The translations under genes were made by a program, and so were the position numbers. A stretch of 64,000 nucleotides of DNA, taken from contig NZ_OY762899.1 of assembly GCF_963666545.1 (NCBI RefSeq), positions 3,538,365 to 3,602,364 of the forward strand. The letters run 5' to 3'. Source of the stretch: an uncultured Bacteroides sp. Lineage in GTDB: Bacteria; Bacteroidota; Bacteroidia; Bacteroidales; Bacteroidaceae. Positions 14,350 through 22,246 of the stretch are shown piece after piece; within the stretch, counting starts at the first letter, position 1, and the number at the start of each line of letters is the position of its first letter. The notes beneath the pieces were generated by a model. The model was not told where the DNA came from. It saw only the letters and a list, made by a program, of their open reading frames with translations, and did not search any database.

Positions 14350-14408
14350 AATCCCCGATTACGATCTTTGGCAACCTGTCGCCAAGAATCTGTAGTCGGG
14401 GATTTTTA
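14350..14408 (+). terminator. Strong intrinsic terminator closing the GC-rich cassette
   Basis: A long stem (arms 14350-14362 and 14392-14404, 13 bp with one wobble) is extended inward by GATCTTTGGC/GCCAAGAATC and followed by TTTTT. It ends transcription after the smalltalk gene. Confidence 0.82.
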
Positions 14409-14440
14409 CTGATAAAGGGATTGGCCGCCTATCGTTTCTT

Positions 14441-14743
14441 TCAAAACATGCTGTCGCCACTTTTGTGTCCAAATGCAGGATGCAGATCGAAACGAACAAC
14501 GCCCACCAGCGCCTTATCACCCACACACTTAGCGATGCGAGCAGTTCCTTCGTTGCCAAATCCGGCACATAGTTCAAAGGCAGTAATACCTTCCGAAACT
14601 AATTCCAAAGCAATTCTTTCGGCTTCGTCATAATCAACCACGCCCACTACAGTTAGCTGAATCACAGGAGAATCAATCACTGCACGATGAACTTTTGGAT
14701 CGTTCTTTGGCGCAATGTAAATAAATGCGGCTTTTGTTACCAT
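14441..14743 (-). CDS. DUF6506 family protein
   Basis: The 100-aa product contains KAAFIYIAPKNDPKVHRAVI, then LTVVGVVDYDEAERIALELV and ends VGVVRFDLHPAFGHKSGD. This pattern is familiar from the small DUF6506 proteins of anaerobes. It has no signal or membrane segment. It is the downstream neighbour of a VOC protein and an AraC regulator on the same strand. Biochemical role unknown. Confidence 0.72.
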   Translation of the reverse strand: MVTKAAFIYIAPKNDPKVHRAVIDSPVIQLTVVGVVDYDEAERIALELVSEGITAFELCAGFGNEGTARIAKCVGDKALVGVVRFDLHPAFGHKSGDSMF

Positions 14744-14777
14744 CGTTTTCTTGTTTTAGTTGAATTTATAGAAGTAA

Positions 14778-14785
14778 CAAAGGTA
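14778..14785 (-). promoter_or_regulatory. -7 box (TACCTTTG) for the DUF6506 gene
   Basis: This TAnnTTTG match on the minus strand lies 35 bp before the ATG at 14743. Confidence 0.45.
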
Positions 14786-14802
14786 ATCCTTTTTTGTTGA
14801 GA

Positions 14803-15186
14803 CTAGTCTTCACTGATGGTTAAGATATATCCATTATTATCAAAAAGAGCAAATTCCTCTGCACCGTAAAAGGTTTTATGCATTTCCACTGCAAGATACT
14901 CTGTATCTTTTACTTTCTCATAGAGTTGTTTCATGCCTTTCATCTTCACATAGAAAGTGAGAGCAGCTACTGCGGCACGATCTGCCAGTTGAGAATATTC
15001 TTTCTTCAAACTGTGCATTTCTTGAAACATAATCGTCACATTGCCCGAAGCAACCATGGCCCATTCTAAATTACCTGTTTCAGGATTACTCATGGCCAGA
15101 GTAAAACCTAACACATCAGTATAAAACTTTACGGTTTCATTTACATTTTCAACCCCGATATTGGGTGACAGCGTTTGATATTCCAT
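14803..15186 (-). CDS. VOC family protein (glyoxalase/bleomycin-resistance fold)
   Basis: The 127-aa product starts SPNIGVENVNETVKFYTDVL, the first beta-alpha-beta unit of the VOC fold, and ends EEFALFDNNGYILTISED, the closing strand with the F-x-D-x-x-G-Y motif. Metal ligands are not obvious: no His aligns at the first position, so it may be a binding protein rather than an enzyme. A TATCTTTG -7 box lies at 15227-15234. Confidence 0.82.
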   Translation of the reverse strand: MEYQTLSPNIGVENVNETVKFYTDVLGFTLAMSNPETGNLEWAMVASGNVTIMFQEMHSLKKEYSQLADRAAVAALTFYVKMKGMKQLYEKVKDTEYLAVEMHKTFYGAEEFALFDNNGYILTISED

Positions 15187-15226
15187 CTTGTTTTAGTTTA
15201 ATATTAATCATTTGATTTCTATCTTG

Positions 15227-15234
15227 CAAAGATA
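15227..15234 (-). promoter_or_regulatory. -7 box (TATCTTTG) for the VOC gene
   Basis: An exact TAnnTTTG match, 41 bp before the start at 15186. Confidence 0.5.
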
Positions 15235-15274
15235 ATGGCTTGTAACGGTCTGTTTCGTGTAAAAATCCGACTTT

Positions 15275-16024
15275 CTACGAGTTCAAATCTGAGGGAAAGA
15301 TGTTTCCCAATCGCTGAAACTCTTTGTGCATGTGTGAGTGATCGTGATAACCGCAGGAGATAGCGGCGGTATAAATGCTTTCCTCTTTGTGGCTTTTCAG
15401 ATAATGTCGCGCGTCTCGAAAGCGGATAACGTTGCTAAAAACCTTGGGCGATATGCCGACAATTCTCTTGAATTTGCGTTCAAAATTCCTTTCGCACATG
15501 CATACTTTTTCTGCAATCCGACGGGTTGGGATCAATCCGGAACTCTCCGTGATCAAGGCAACCGCATGTTGAATTTGTTTCTCGGGCACATATAATCGGG
15601 GCAAACGTTCTATCAGGTATTGGTTAATGTATTCCATGCGTTGTCTCATCGTCTTCATCTCCGTCAGGCGTTCGCAAAGGCTGTTATCCAACAATAAATC
15701 AGTTAGCGGTAAGGCAATATTTTGGTTCGTGATTTCATCGATCGGCATTTTTGTCAGCGCACTGATGCCTGTTGGGCGAAAGCGAATCCCCAAGGCTGTT
15801 GCCACTCCCATCTCGTAAGAGACATCGATAGCGCGCGTCATTGTTCCAATTAATTCTGCTTGCGAGTTCCGACCGTCCTCTTTGTCCTGAAAGTCGAAGA
15901 TAATATCCACACATCCGTCGGGCATAATCCGTTGCGATATTGCTTCGTCAACAATCCCCTCGATGACCCAATAAGTCTCGATAAGGTGTTGCAAGCGCAG
16001 GTCGGGGGGATATTCGTTGTACAT
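15275..16024 (-). CDS. AraC-family transcriptional regulator with DUF6597-like sensor domain
   Basis: The 249-aa product has an N-terminal region (LIETYWVIEG, MPDGCVDIIF, GIRFRPTGI) matching the small beta domain of DUF6597 regulators. Its C-terminal AraC domain contains CERNFERKFKRIVGISPKVF and CGYHDHSHMHKEFQRLG. It lies 10 bp after the GNAT gene and is likely co-transcribed with it. It probably controls these or the adjacent VOC/DUF6506 genes. Inducer unknown. Confidence 0.85.
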   Translation of the reverse strand: MYNEYPPDLRLQHLIETYWVIEGIVDEAISQRIMPDGCVDIIFDFQDKEDGRNSQAELIGTMTRAIDVSYEMGVATALGIRFRPTGISALTKMPIDEITNQNIALPLTDLLLDNSLCERLTEMKTMRQRMEYINQYLIERLPRLYVPEKQIQHAVALITESSGLIPTRRIAEKVCMCERNFERKFKRIVGISPKVFSNVIRFRDARHYLKSHKEESIYTAAISCGYHDHSHMHKEFQRLGNIFPSDLNS

Positions 16025-16034
16025 AACTTTTTAC

Positions 16035-16520
16035 CTATTGATTCGTCAGCACGATAGATGTTTCCACTTGTCTTTCCGGAATATCCCAATACTTTTTCAG
16101 CAGCACATTCTTCTCTTCTTCCGAAGTCAGTCGAAAGCCATTTTTTCGATAAAAGTCGATGGCCCACGTGGCGGCTTTCCACGTGCCGATGAGGATTGGT
16201 TTCTCCTGATTTTCAGTGAGGAAATGGAGCAGTTGTGTGCCAATGCCGCCTTTCCTGCTTTTTGTGCGAACGTATGCGTGGCGAATAAGTTTAACATCCT
16301 GTACGTTCTGAATGCCCATGACGCCGAGTATCCGGTCATCTTCCTCATAGCAATAGAAGTCGACTCCCTGACCGATTTCATGCAATAGCTCACTCATGGG
16401 CATGTAGGGTTCCTTCCAGCGGTCGGCCGGAATTTGATTCTTATAAGCGATGGATGCGTCGTTGATGATTTCACAAATCACATCAGTTTCCGATTCTAAA
16501 CATTTACGTATCATTTTCAT
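16035..16520 (-). CDS. GNAT family N-acetyltransferase
   Basis: The 161-aa product contains the acetyl-CoA motif KLIRHAYVRTKSRKGGIGTQ (R-x-x-G-I-G) and the closing AIDFYRKNGFRL motif. The N-terminus (RKCLESETDVICEIINDAS) fits phosphinothricin/amine-type GNATs. It is first in a two-gene minus-strand unit with the AraC gene. Substrate unknown. Confidence 0.87.
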   Translation of the reverse strand: MKMIRKCLESETDVICEIINDASIAYKNQIPADRWKEPYMPMSELLHEIGQGVDFYCYEEDDRILGVMGIQNVQDVKLIRHAYVRTKSRKGGIGTQLLHFLTENQEKPILIGTWKAATWAIDFYRKNGFRLTSEEEKNVLLKKYWDIPERQVETSIVLTNQ

Positions 16521-16599
16521 TTTTATTGATGAGTGGAGAATCTGTAAATTGTGGCATAAAGATACTACTTTTTTGAATTACCAGCATCTTAAAAAAATA

Positions 16600-16633
16600 G
16601 AAAGGAACCTCTCTTTTGCGGAAAGTCCCTTTC
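16600..16633. repeat. Dispersed hairpin family, divergent copy 4
   Basis: GAAAGGAACCTCTC, loop, GGAAAGTCCCTTTC resembles the hairpins at 5297, 9244 and 9670. Further on comes TTTTGTTAGAGACGA (16663-16677), like the ATTCGTTAGAGA end of the duplicated segment. It lies upstream of genes on both sides, so it is not a terminator here. It looks like a relic of the repeat unit without its small gene. Confidence 0.5.
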
Positions 16634-16774
16634 ATGTCTGAATGCAAATGAAGAAATTTGGAATTTTGTTAGAGACGAACGATCTTCAATTGGAATACAA
16701 CAAGCAGTATTATAGATACATTAATTTAATCTATATGCCCGATCTTTGCAACATACAATTTAATACATAAAATT

Positions 16775-17815
16775 ATGATTCAAGTAAAAGGTTATGCCGC
16801 TCAAAATCCGGAAGCAAATTTGATGCCTTGGGACTTTGAACGAAGAGAAGTTGGGGCACACGATCTCCAAATAGATATTTCATTCTGTGGTGTCTGTCAC
16901 AGCGATCTTCATCAGATAAAGAATGATTGGTTTCAGGGAATATTCCCGATGGTGCCTGGACACGAAATTGTGGGCAAAATCACAAAGGTCGGAACCCATG
17001 TGAAGAACTTCAAGATCGGAGATCTGGCTGGGGTAGGCACGATGGTCGATTCTTGTAAAGCTTGCAATGATTGTCAGGAAGGGCACGAACAATTTTGTAG
17101 TGTCAGCTCTGTGCAGACTTACAATAGTGTTGGAAAAGATGGATTACCTACTTATGGCGGTTATTCTAATACGATTGTTGTTCGTGAAGATTTTGTATTT
17201 CATATTTCCGAAAAATTAAGTCTGCCGGGAGTAGCTCCACTACTTTGCGCAGGCATTACTACTTACTCGCCACTTCGCCGTTGGAAAGTAGGCAAAGGGC
17301 ACAAACTTGCCGTTGTAGGTTTAGGAGGATTGGGGCACATGGCGGTTAAATTTGGTTTGGCTTTTGGAGCTGAAGTTACTGTTTTGAGTACTTCCCCATC
17401 TAAAAAACAAGATGCCGAGAAGCTTGGTGCGCATCATTTCGTGGTGACTAACGAAGAAGATCAATTGGCCTCCGTGCGAAATTCATTTGACTTTATTCTT
17501 GATTGTGTTGCCGCTAAGCACGATTTGAATCTATATTTGCCGTTATTGAAAACAAATGGCGTTCATATTTGCGTTGGTGCTCCTGCCGAATCGTTCGAAC
17601 TATCACCATTCTCCTTGATTATAGGAAATAAGACGCTTGCCGGTTCAGGAGCCGGCGGAGTGCAAGAAACACAAGAAATGCTTGATTTTTGCGCAGAGCA
17701 CAACATCGTTTCGGATATTGAACTCATTAATATGAAAGATATTCATGTGGCGTTTGATAGAATGTTAAAAGGTGATGTGCGTTACCGATTTGTTATCGAT
17801 ATGTCAACACTATAA
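16775..17815 (+). CDS. Zinc-dependent NAD(P) alcohol dehydrogenase (cinnamyl/YahK type)
   Basis: The 346-aa MDR enzyme has catalytic-zinc CGVCHSDLH (start of the domain) and PGHEIVG, a structural-zinc cluster in CKACNDCQEGHEQFC, and the Rossmann motif VVGLGGLGHMAVKFG. The R-R-W spacing fits the cinnamyl-alcohol/aldehyde reductase group, which usually reduces aldehydes with NADPH. It has intact zinc ligands. An AraC gene on the same strand follows, separated by a hairpin. Confidence 0.93.
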   Translation: MIQVKGYAAQNPEANLMPWDFERREVGAHDLQIDISFCGVCHSDLHQIKNDWFQGIFPMVPGHEIVGKITKVGTHVKNFKIGDLAGVGTMVDSCKACNDCQEGHEQFCSVSSVQTYNSVGKDGLPTYGGYSNTIVVREDFVFHISEKLSLPGVAPLLCAGITTYSPLRRWKVGKGHKLAVVGLGGLGHMAVKFGLAFGAEVTVLSTSPSKKQDAEKLGAHHFVVTNEEDQLASVRNSFDFILDCVAAKHDLNLYLPLLKTNGVHICVGAPAESFELSPFSLIIGNKTLAGSGAGGVQETQEMLDFCAEHNIVSDIELINMKDIHVAFDRMLKGDVRYRFVIDMSTL

Positions 17816-17835
17816 CTCTTTCATTGTTTATTATT

Positions 17836-17873
17836 ACCGATAGAGATTTCTTGAAACAGAAATTTCTATCGGT
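17836..17873. terminator. 16-bp inverted repeat between alcohol dehydrogenase and AraC gene
   Basis: ACCGATAGAGATTTCT, loop TGAAAC, AGAAATTTCTATCGGT pairs over 16 bp with one wobble. No U-tract follows. It may terminate the dehydrogenase transcript or act as an operator. It argues that the AraC start is at 17893, not within this hairpin. Confidence 0.55.
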
Positions 17874-17892
17874 TTACCAAAATGAGTTGATT

Positions 17893-18816
17893 ATGAAAAA
17901 GGAAGTAACCACGTTGAAGGCTATTAATTCTATCTCTGAATTGCATCGCTTATTAGCATTGCCAAAGCCGGAACATCCATTGATAAGCGTCATCAGCTTT
18001 GATGATATAAAAGATTTTAAAGGGAACGCATCGCAAAGGATAAAATATAATTTCTACCAGATATGCATTAAGAAGGACGTTGAAGGTAAGTTGCGTTACG
18101 GGCAGAATTATTATGATTTTGACGAGGGAATAATCACTTTTATCTCTCCCGGACAAATTATTTCATCTGAAACCGTTTCCGCTCGAGGCTGGCTGCTGAT
18201 TATCCATCCGGATTTTCTTCAAGGTTATCCGCTAGCTAAGGCGATCAAACAGTATGGTTTCTTTTCTTATGAATTATCAGAAGCATTATTTCTATCCGAG
18301 AAGGAAGAAAGGGAAATTGAAGCTATCATGAAAAATATCGAGCAAGAGTATCAATCACTGACAGATGCTCATACTCAGGATATTATCGTATCTCAAATAG
18401 AACTTTTATTAAATTATTCTAACCGATTTTATAATCGCCAATTCATCACTCGCAAGAAGGCAAACAATGATTTGTTGACTAGATTAGAATCTATTCTATC
18501 AGATTATTTCAATACCGGACAAGCGGAGGAATATGGATTGCCAACGGTAGACTACCTTGCCAAGAAGCTACATGTTTCGTCGCATTACTTAAGCGATATG
18601 TTGCGAACTGTGACTGGAGAAAATACGCAGCAACACATACAAAACAAGCTTATTGAAAAGGCAAAAGAAACATTGTCTACTACCTCGCTCTCTGTCAGTG
18701 AGATTGCTTATCAGCTTGGCTTTAAGTATCCGCAATCGTTCAATAAGTTGTTTAAGAATAAGACCAACTTAACTCCACTTGAGTTTAGAACATCTTTCAA
18801 CACACCCGTCCATTGA
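17893..18816 (+). CDS. AraC-family transcriptional regulator
   Basis: The ATG at 17893 gives 307 aa. A TTG at 17824 would extend it, but through the hairpin and with unrelated residues. The N-terminal cupin-like sensor (YQICIKKDVEGKLRYGQNYY, then ITFISPGQII) precedes a C-terminal AraC HTH pair (VSSHYLSDMLRTVTGENTQQ and IAYQLGFKYPQSFNKLFKNK). Such regulators often control the adjoining oxidoreductase; the gene follows the alcohol dehydrogenase by 77 bp. Ligand unknown. Confidence 0.88.
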   Translation: MKKEVTTLKAINSISELHRLLALPKPEHPLISVISFDDIKDFKGNASQRIKYNFYQICIKKDVEGKLRYGQNYYDFDEGIITFISPGQIISSETVSARGWLLIIHPDFLQGYPLAKAIKQYGFFSYELSEALFLSEKEEREIEAIMKNIEQEYQSLTDAHTQDIIVSQIELLLNYSNRFYNRQFITRKKANNDLLTRLESILSDYFNTGQAEEYGLPTVDYLAKKLHVSSHYLSDMLRTVTGENTQQHIQNKLIEKAKETLSTTSLSVSEIAYQLGFKYPQSFNKLFKNKTNLTPLEFRTSFNTPVH

Positions 18817-18823
18817 TTCGTTT

Positions 18824-19948
18824 TTACTGTTTGTTCTTATTATATGCATCCACTCTCAAACGCACATTCTCACGAATATCCATCCAAAACAGATTGTAAT
18901 CGAAGGAATGCAGGTTTCTCATCTGTTTGGTCACTTTGGACGAAAAGTCCGACAAAGAAACCCATAACACTTTTGAGGCTGGTTCAATCCTTGCGCTGAC
19001 CTCGTGAGGCAATAGTTTGTTGAGACTCAGCAACATACCTGCATTTTCCTCCTTGGCAACCGCTTCGGTTGATGCAGCCCATGTCAGCGGATTGACACAA
19101 AGTGAATCACCCTTTTCTACCTTCACCGATTGTGGCAATTCGCCTTCGAGGTAGCTACGCCAGCCAACAAAACAGCCTATGGCATCGGGTGTTTCGCCCA
19201 GCGGAAGGTGCTTGAAGGTATCCACGGGCAGTTGATGACCCACCAGATAAGCGCAAACCAATTGTTGCTGTAGCGGTTTGCCGTCAAAATAATTGTGCAG
19301 CAAACGGATGGCGTGCAAAGTGCCTTGGCTGTGTGCGGCAATCACAATTGGCCGCCCCTGATTATGGTGCGTGAGGTAGTACTCAAAAGATTCTTTTATA
19401 TCACTATAAGCCAAGTCGAGGGCTCGCTGTGTGGCATCCGACGTTCGGGCAAAGAAACCTTTAATGTGAACCTGCCTGTAGCGAGGGGCAAACACACGGC
19501 AAGTGGCGTTAAAAGCTGTGGCCTGATTGAGAACGGCTCGCATATCGGTCAAATGATTTAGCGCCGTGTCGTTCAGGTCGGCGTTCCACGGAGTATTTTT
19601 CATCGATTCAATGAGCTCATGCTTATTGCTTACGTCACTTAAGATGGTCAGCGGATTGAGTCCGCTCAAGAAAGTTGTGGGATGAAGATAGAACACATCG
19701 GCTGTTTGGTTCTTTATTTCTCCTTTTAGAAAAGAAGGGATACTGTCTGCGGGATTTTGTTTGTCGGGAGAGGCCGCCCAATAAAACGGATTACTGTAAT
19801 CCGGTTCCGGTCCCGTGTTGGGGGCCGCGTCTTGATCGAGCATTCGCCCCACAAAATTTTGTATAAATCGTCCTTTCCGGCCATCTGCCGACTCATTTGC
19901 TGCACTGGCAAGCATTAATGTGGAGACTGTAGCACCTCTATTGCTCAT
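18824..19948 (-). CDS. DUF3089 alpha/beta-hydrolase-like protein
   Basis: The 374-aa product contains DVFYLHPTTFLS and the nucleophile elbow IVIAAHSQGTLHAIRLL (S in A-H-S-Q-G), as in DUF3089 lipase-like proteins. It also has CVNPLTWAAS, a conserved late DUF3089 segment. Many relatives are lipoproteins, but this start shows no signal peptide (MSNRGATVSTLMLASAANES). Either it is cytosolic or the annotated start is not native. It is convergent with the AraC gene (8-bp gap). Substrate unknown. Confidence 0.8.
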   Translation of the reverse strand: MSNRGATVSTLMLASAANESADGRKGRFIQNFVGRMLDQDAAPNTGPEPDYSNPFYWAASPDKQNPADSIPSFLKGEIKNQTADVFYLHPTTFLSGLNPLTILSDVSNKHELIESMKNTPWNADLNDTALNHLTDMRAVLNQATAFNATCRVFAPRYRQVHIKGFFARTSDATQRALDLAYSDIKESFEYYLTHHNQGRPIVIAAHSQGTLHAIRLLHNYFDGKPLQQQLVCAYLVGHQLPVDTFKHLPLGETPDAIGCFVGWRSYLEGELPQSVKVEKGDSLCVNPLTWAASTEAVAKEENAGMLLSLNKLLPHEVSARIEPASKVLWVSLSDFSSKVTKQMRNLHSFDYNLFWMDIRENVRLRVDAYNKNKQ

Positions 19949-19977
19949 CTATATTTCTTTTTTTTGGTTATTCTATG

Positions 19978-19985
19978 CAAAGATA
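19978..19985 (-). promoter_or_regulatory. -7 box (TATCTTTG) for the DUF3089 gene
   Basis: An exact TAnnTTTG match 30 bp before the ATG at 19948. It supports that start, because there is little room for a longer protein. Confidence 0.55.
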
Positions 19986-20101
19986 TAATTTAGAATAAAA
20001 CAAAATAAGCTTTGACTTGTTGAATTATACAGTATGTTCTTTTTTTAATGTGTGCGAGCACGAAGTTTAATTGTTACTTTAAATAATATATAATAAGCGT
20101 T

Positions 20102-21451
20102 ATGAAATATGATATTGGAATTATAGGAGGAGGCCCTGCGGGATATAATGCAGGCGAGAAAGCTGCAGCAAGCGGCCTGAAAACGGTTCTTTTCGAGAAG
20201 AGTGAAGTTGGAGGCGTTTGCTTGAACGAGGGTTGCATACCTTCTAAAACATTACTTTATTCAGCTAAATTATTAGATAATGCCAAAAGTTCTGCAAAAT
20301 ACGGAATTTTGGTAGAAGGTTCTCCTTCGTTTGATTTGGACAAGATCATTGCTCGCAAGAACAAGACGGTGAAGAAATTGACCATGGGGGTTAAGATGAA
20401 ACTGACCTCTGCGGGCGCTACCGTTGTGCAAGGCGAAGCGGCTGTTGCGGGTGAAGAAGGCGGAGAGATTCTGCTGACTTGCAATGGCGAACAGTATGAG
20501 GTGAAATATCTGCTGCTTTGTGCGGGCTCGGAAACGGTTATCCCGCCTATCAAAGGACTTTCGGACATCGATTTCTGGACTTCGAAAGAGGCATTGGACA
20601 ATAAAATGGTGCCTAAATCGCTTGCTATTATTGGTGGCGGAGTGATCGGGATGGAGTTTGCTTCGTTCTTCAACAGCATTGGCGTAAAAGTGAACGTTAT
20701 AGAGATGATGCCGGAGATATTGGGTGTGATGGATAATGAATCATCGGCCATGCTTCGGGCGGAATACGCTAAAAAGGGAATCTCTTTTTATCTTGGAGCG
20801 AAAGTTATCGAGGTAAATTCGCATCAAGTGATCATAGAAAAAGGAGGCAAGACCCAAGAAATTGAGGCTGAAAAGATATTGGTTAGCGTAGGCCGTAAAG
20901 CGGTTCTCAATACGATTGGTGCGGATAAGCTGAACTTGGAGCTTCAGGGCCGTGGTGTGAAGGTGAACGAATATATGCAAACTTCGCATCCGAATGTATA
21001 TGCAGCGGGAGATATCACCGGATATTCCATGCTTGCTCATACGGCTATTCGTGAGGCGGAAGTGGCGATTAACCACATCGTAGGCGTAGACGACCGAATG
21101 AGTTATGACGCCATTCCGGGTGTTGTTTATACCAATCCGGAAATGGCTGGAGTTGGAAAGACTGAAGAGGAGGTGAAAGCTTCCGGAATAAAATATAGTG
21201 TGCTGAAACTGCCGATGGCTTATGCCGGACGCTTCGTAGCCGAAAACGAGACGGGCAATGGATATTGCAAACTGATCGTTGATGAAGCGGAACGCATCAT
21301 TGGGTGTCACATGGTAGGCAATCCTGCTTCGGAACTAATCGTTTCGGTGGGGATAGCTATTGAGCAAAAGTTCACAGTGGAAGATTTTAAGCGGATCATT
21401 TTCCCGCATCCAACTGTGGGCGAAATTATACACGAAAGTTTATCTATTTGA
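20102..21451 (+). CDS. lpdA: Dihydrolipoyl dehydrogenase (E3)
   Basis: The 449-aa flavoprotein re-oxidises lipoyl groups with NAD+. Visible motifs are the FAD-binding GIIGGGPAGYNAGEKA, the redox disulfide GGVCLNEGCIPSKTL (C40/C45), a second Rossmann AIIGGGVIGMEFASF for NAD, the YAAGDITG FAD motif, and the C-terminal base HPTVGEIIHES. It is intact and of normal length. It heads an operon with lipoate ligase, E2 and E1 (gaps of 12, 6 and 20 bp). Confidence 0.96.
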   Translation: MKYDIGIIGGGPAGYNAGEKAAASGLKTVLFEKSEVGGVCLNEGCIPSKTLLYSAKLLDNAKSSAKYGILVEGSPSFDLDKIIARKNKTVKKLTMGVKMKLTSAGATVVQGEAAVAGEEGGEILLTCNGEQYEVKYLLLCAGSETVIPPIKGLSDIDFWTSKEALDNKMVPKSLAIIGGGVIGMEFASFFNSIGVKVNVIEMMPEILGVMDNESSAMLRAEYAKKGISFYLGAKVIEVNSHQVIIEKGGKTQEIEAEKILVSVGRKAVLNTIGADKLNLELQGRGVKVNEYMQTSHPNVYAAGDITGYSMLAHTAIREAEVAINHIVGVDDRMSYDAIPGVVYTNPEMAGVGKTEEEVKASGIKYSVLKLPMAYAGRFVAENETGNGYCKLIVDEAERIIGCHMVGNPASELIVSVGIAIEQKFTVEDFKRIIFPHPTVGEIIHESLSI

Positions 21452-21463
21452 TGAAGTCGCTTT

Positions 21464-22240
21464 ATGATTTGTATTAACAGCCCGATTACGGATCCATACT
21501 TTAACTTGGCAGCGGAAGAATTTCTGCTGAAAAACTTCACAGAGGATGTCTTCATGGTGTGGCAAAGTGAGCCCTCTGTGATTATCGGAAGACATCAGGA
21601 TGTGCAAGCCGAGGTGAATCTTGCTTTGGCAAGGGAGCATGAGATCAAAATAGCCCGACGTAGTTCGGGAGGTGGCGCTGTGTATGATGATCTGGGCAAT
21701 GTGAATCTTACTTTTATAGAAAACAGCAAGAACCCTGATTTCGGGAAGTTTTCGACCCTGATGATCGACTTTCTAAGAACATTAGGATTGCACGCCAAAG
21801 TTGACGCACGTCGAGGATTGACCGTGAATGGTTTAAAGATCTCCGGCAGTGCGCAATCTATCTTTGGTGGCAGAATCTTGTTTCATGCTTCGCTCTTGTT
21901 TTCTACCAATCTGTCTATGCTTACTTCGATTCTGGAGGGCGATTTGAGTGCGTTGGAGCAACTGCCCGACACGAAAAGAAGAAGCTATGTGAAGTCTGTG
22001 AAAAGTAAAGTGACCAATATTGCTCAACATCTGGATAGCCCGATGCAAATGAGTGAATTCAAACAATTGATAATAAAAAACTTGATGGCTCAACAAGAGG
22101 GGCCTACTAATATATATACTTTCAGTGAGCAGGACAAGATGAAGATTGCTTTGCTGAGGGATGAAAAATACAAAACTCCAAGCTGGAATTTAGGGCTAAA
22201 TCGCTTGGATAATTCTTATTCAGTCAATTTAAAAACTTAA
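21464..22240 (+). CDS. lplA: Lipoate-protein ligase family protein
   Basis: The 258-aa product has the lipoate/biotin-ligase fold signature IARRSSGGGAVYDDLGNVNL and ITDPYFNLAAEEFLL. It is shorter than two-domain LplA (about 330 aa); the small C-terminal accessory domain is absent or reduced, as in LplA variants needing a partner. It loads lipoate on the E2 encoded next door. It lies inside the E3-E2-E1 operon, which ties it directly to this complex. Confidence 0.85.
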   Translation: MICINSPITDPYFNLAAEEFLLKNFTEDVFMVWQSEPSVIIGRHQDVQAEVNLALAREHEIKIARRSSGGGAVYDDLGNVNLTFIENSKNPDFGKFSTLMIDFLRTLGLHAKVDARRGLTVNGLKISGSAQSIFGGRILFHASLLFSTNLSMLTSILEGDLSALEQLPDTKRRSYVKSVKSKVTNIAQHLDSPMQMSEFKQLIIKNLMAQQEGPTNIYTFSEQDKMKIALLRDEKYKTPSWNLGLNRLDNSYSVNLKT

Positions 22241-22246
22241 AAACGT

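Noticed and set aside
10386..14408. Complete prophage
   Set aside because: Amidase, HNH, HU-like and DUF4373 genes are phage-like, but there is no integrase, capsid, portal, tail or terminase, and no attachment-site duplication was seen.
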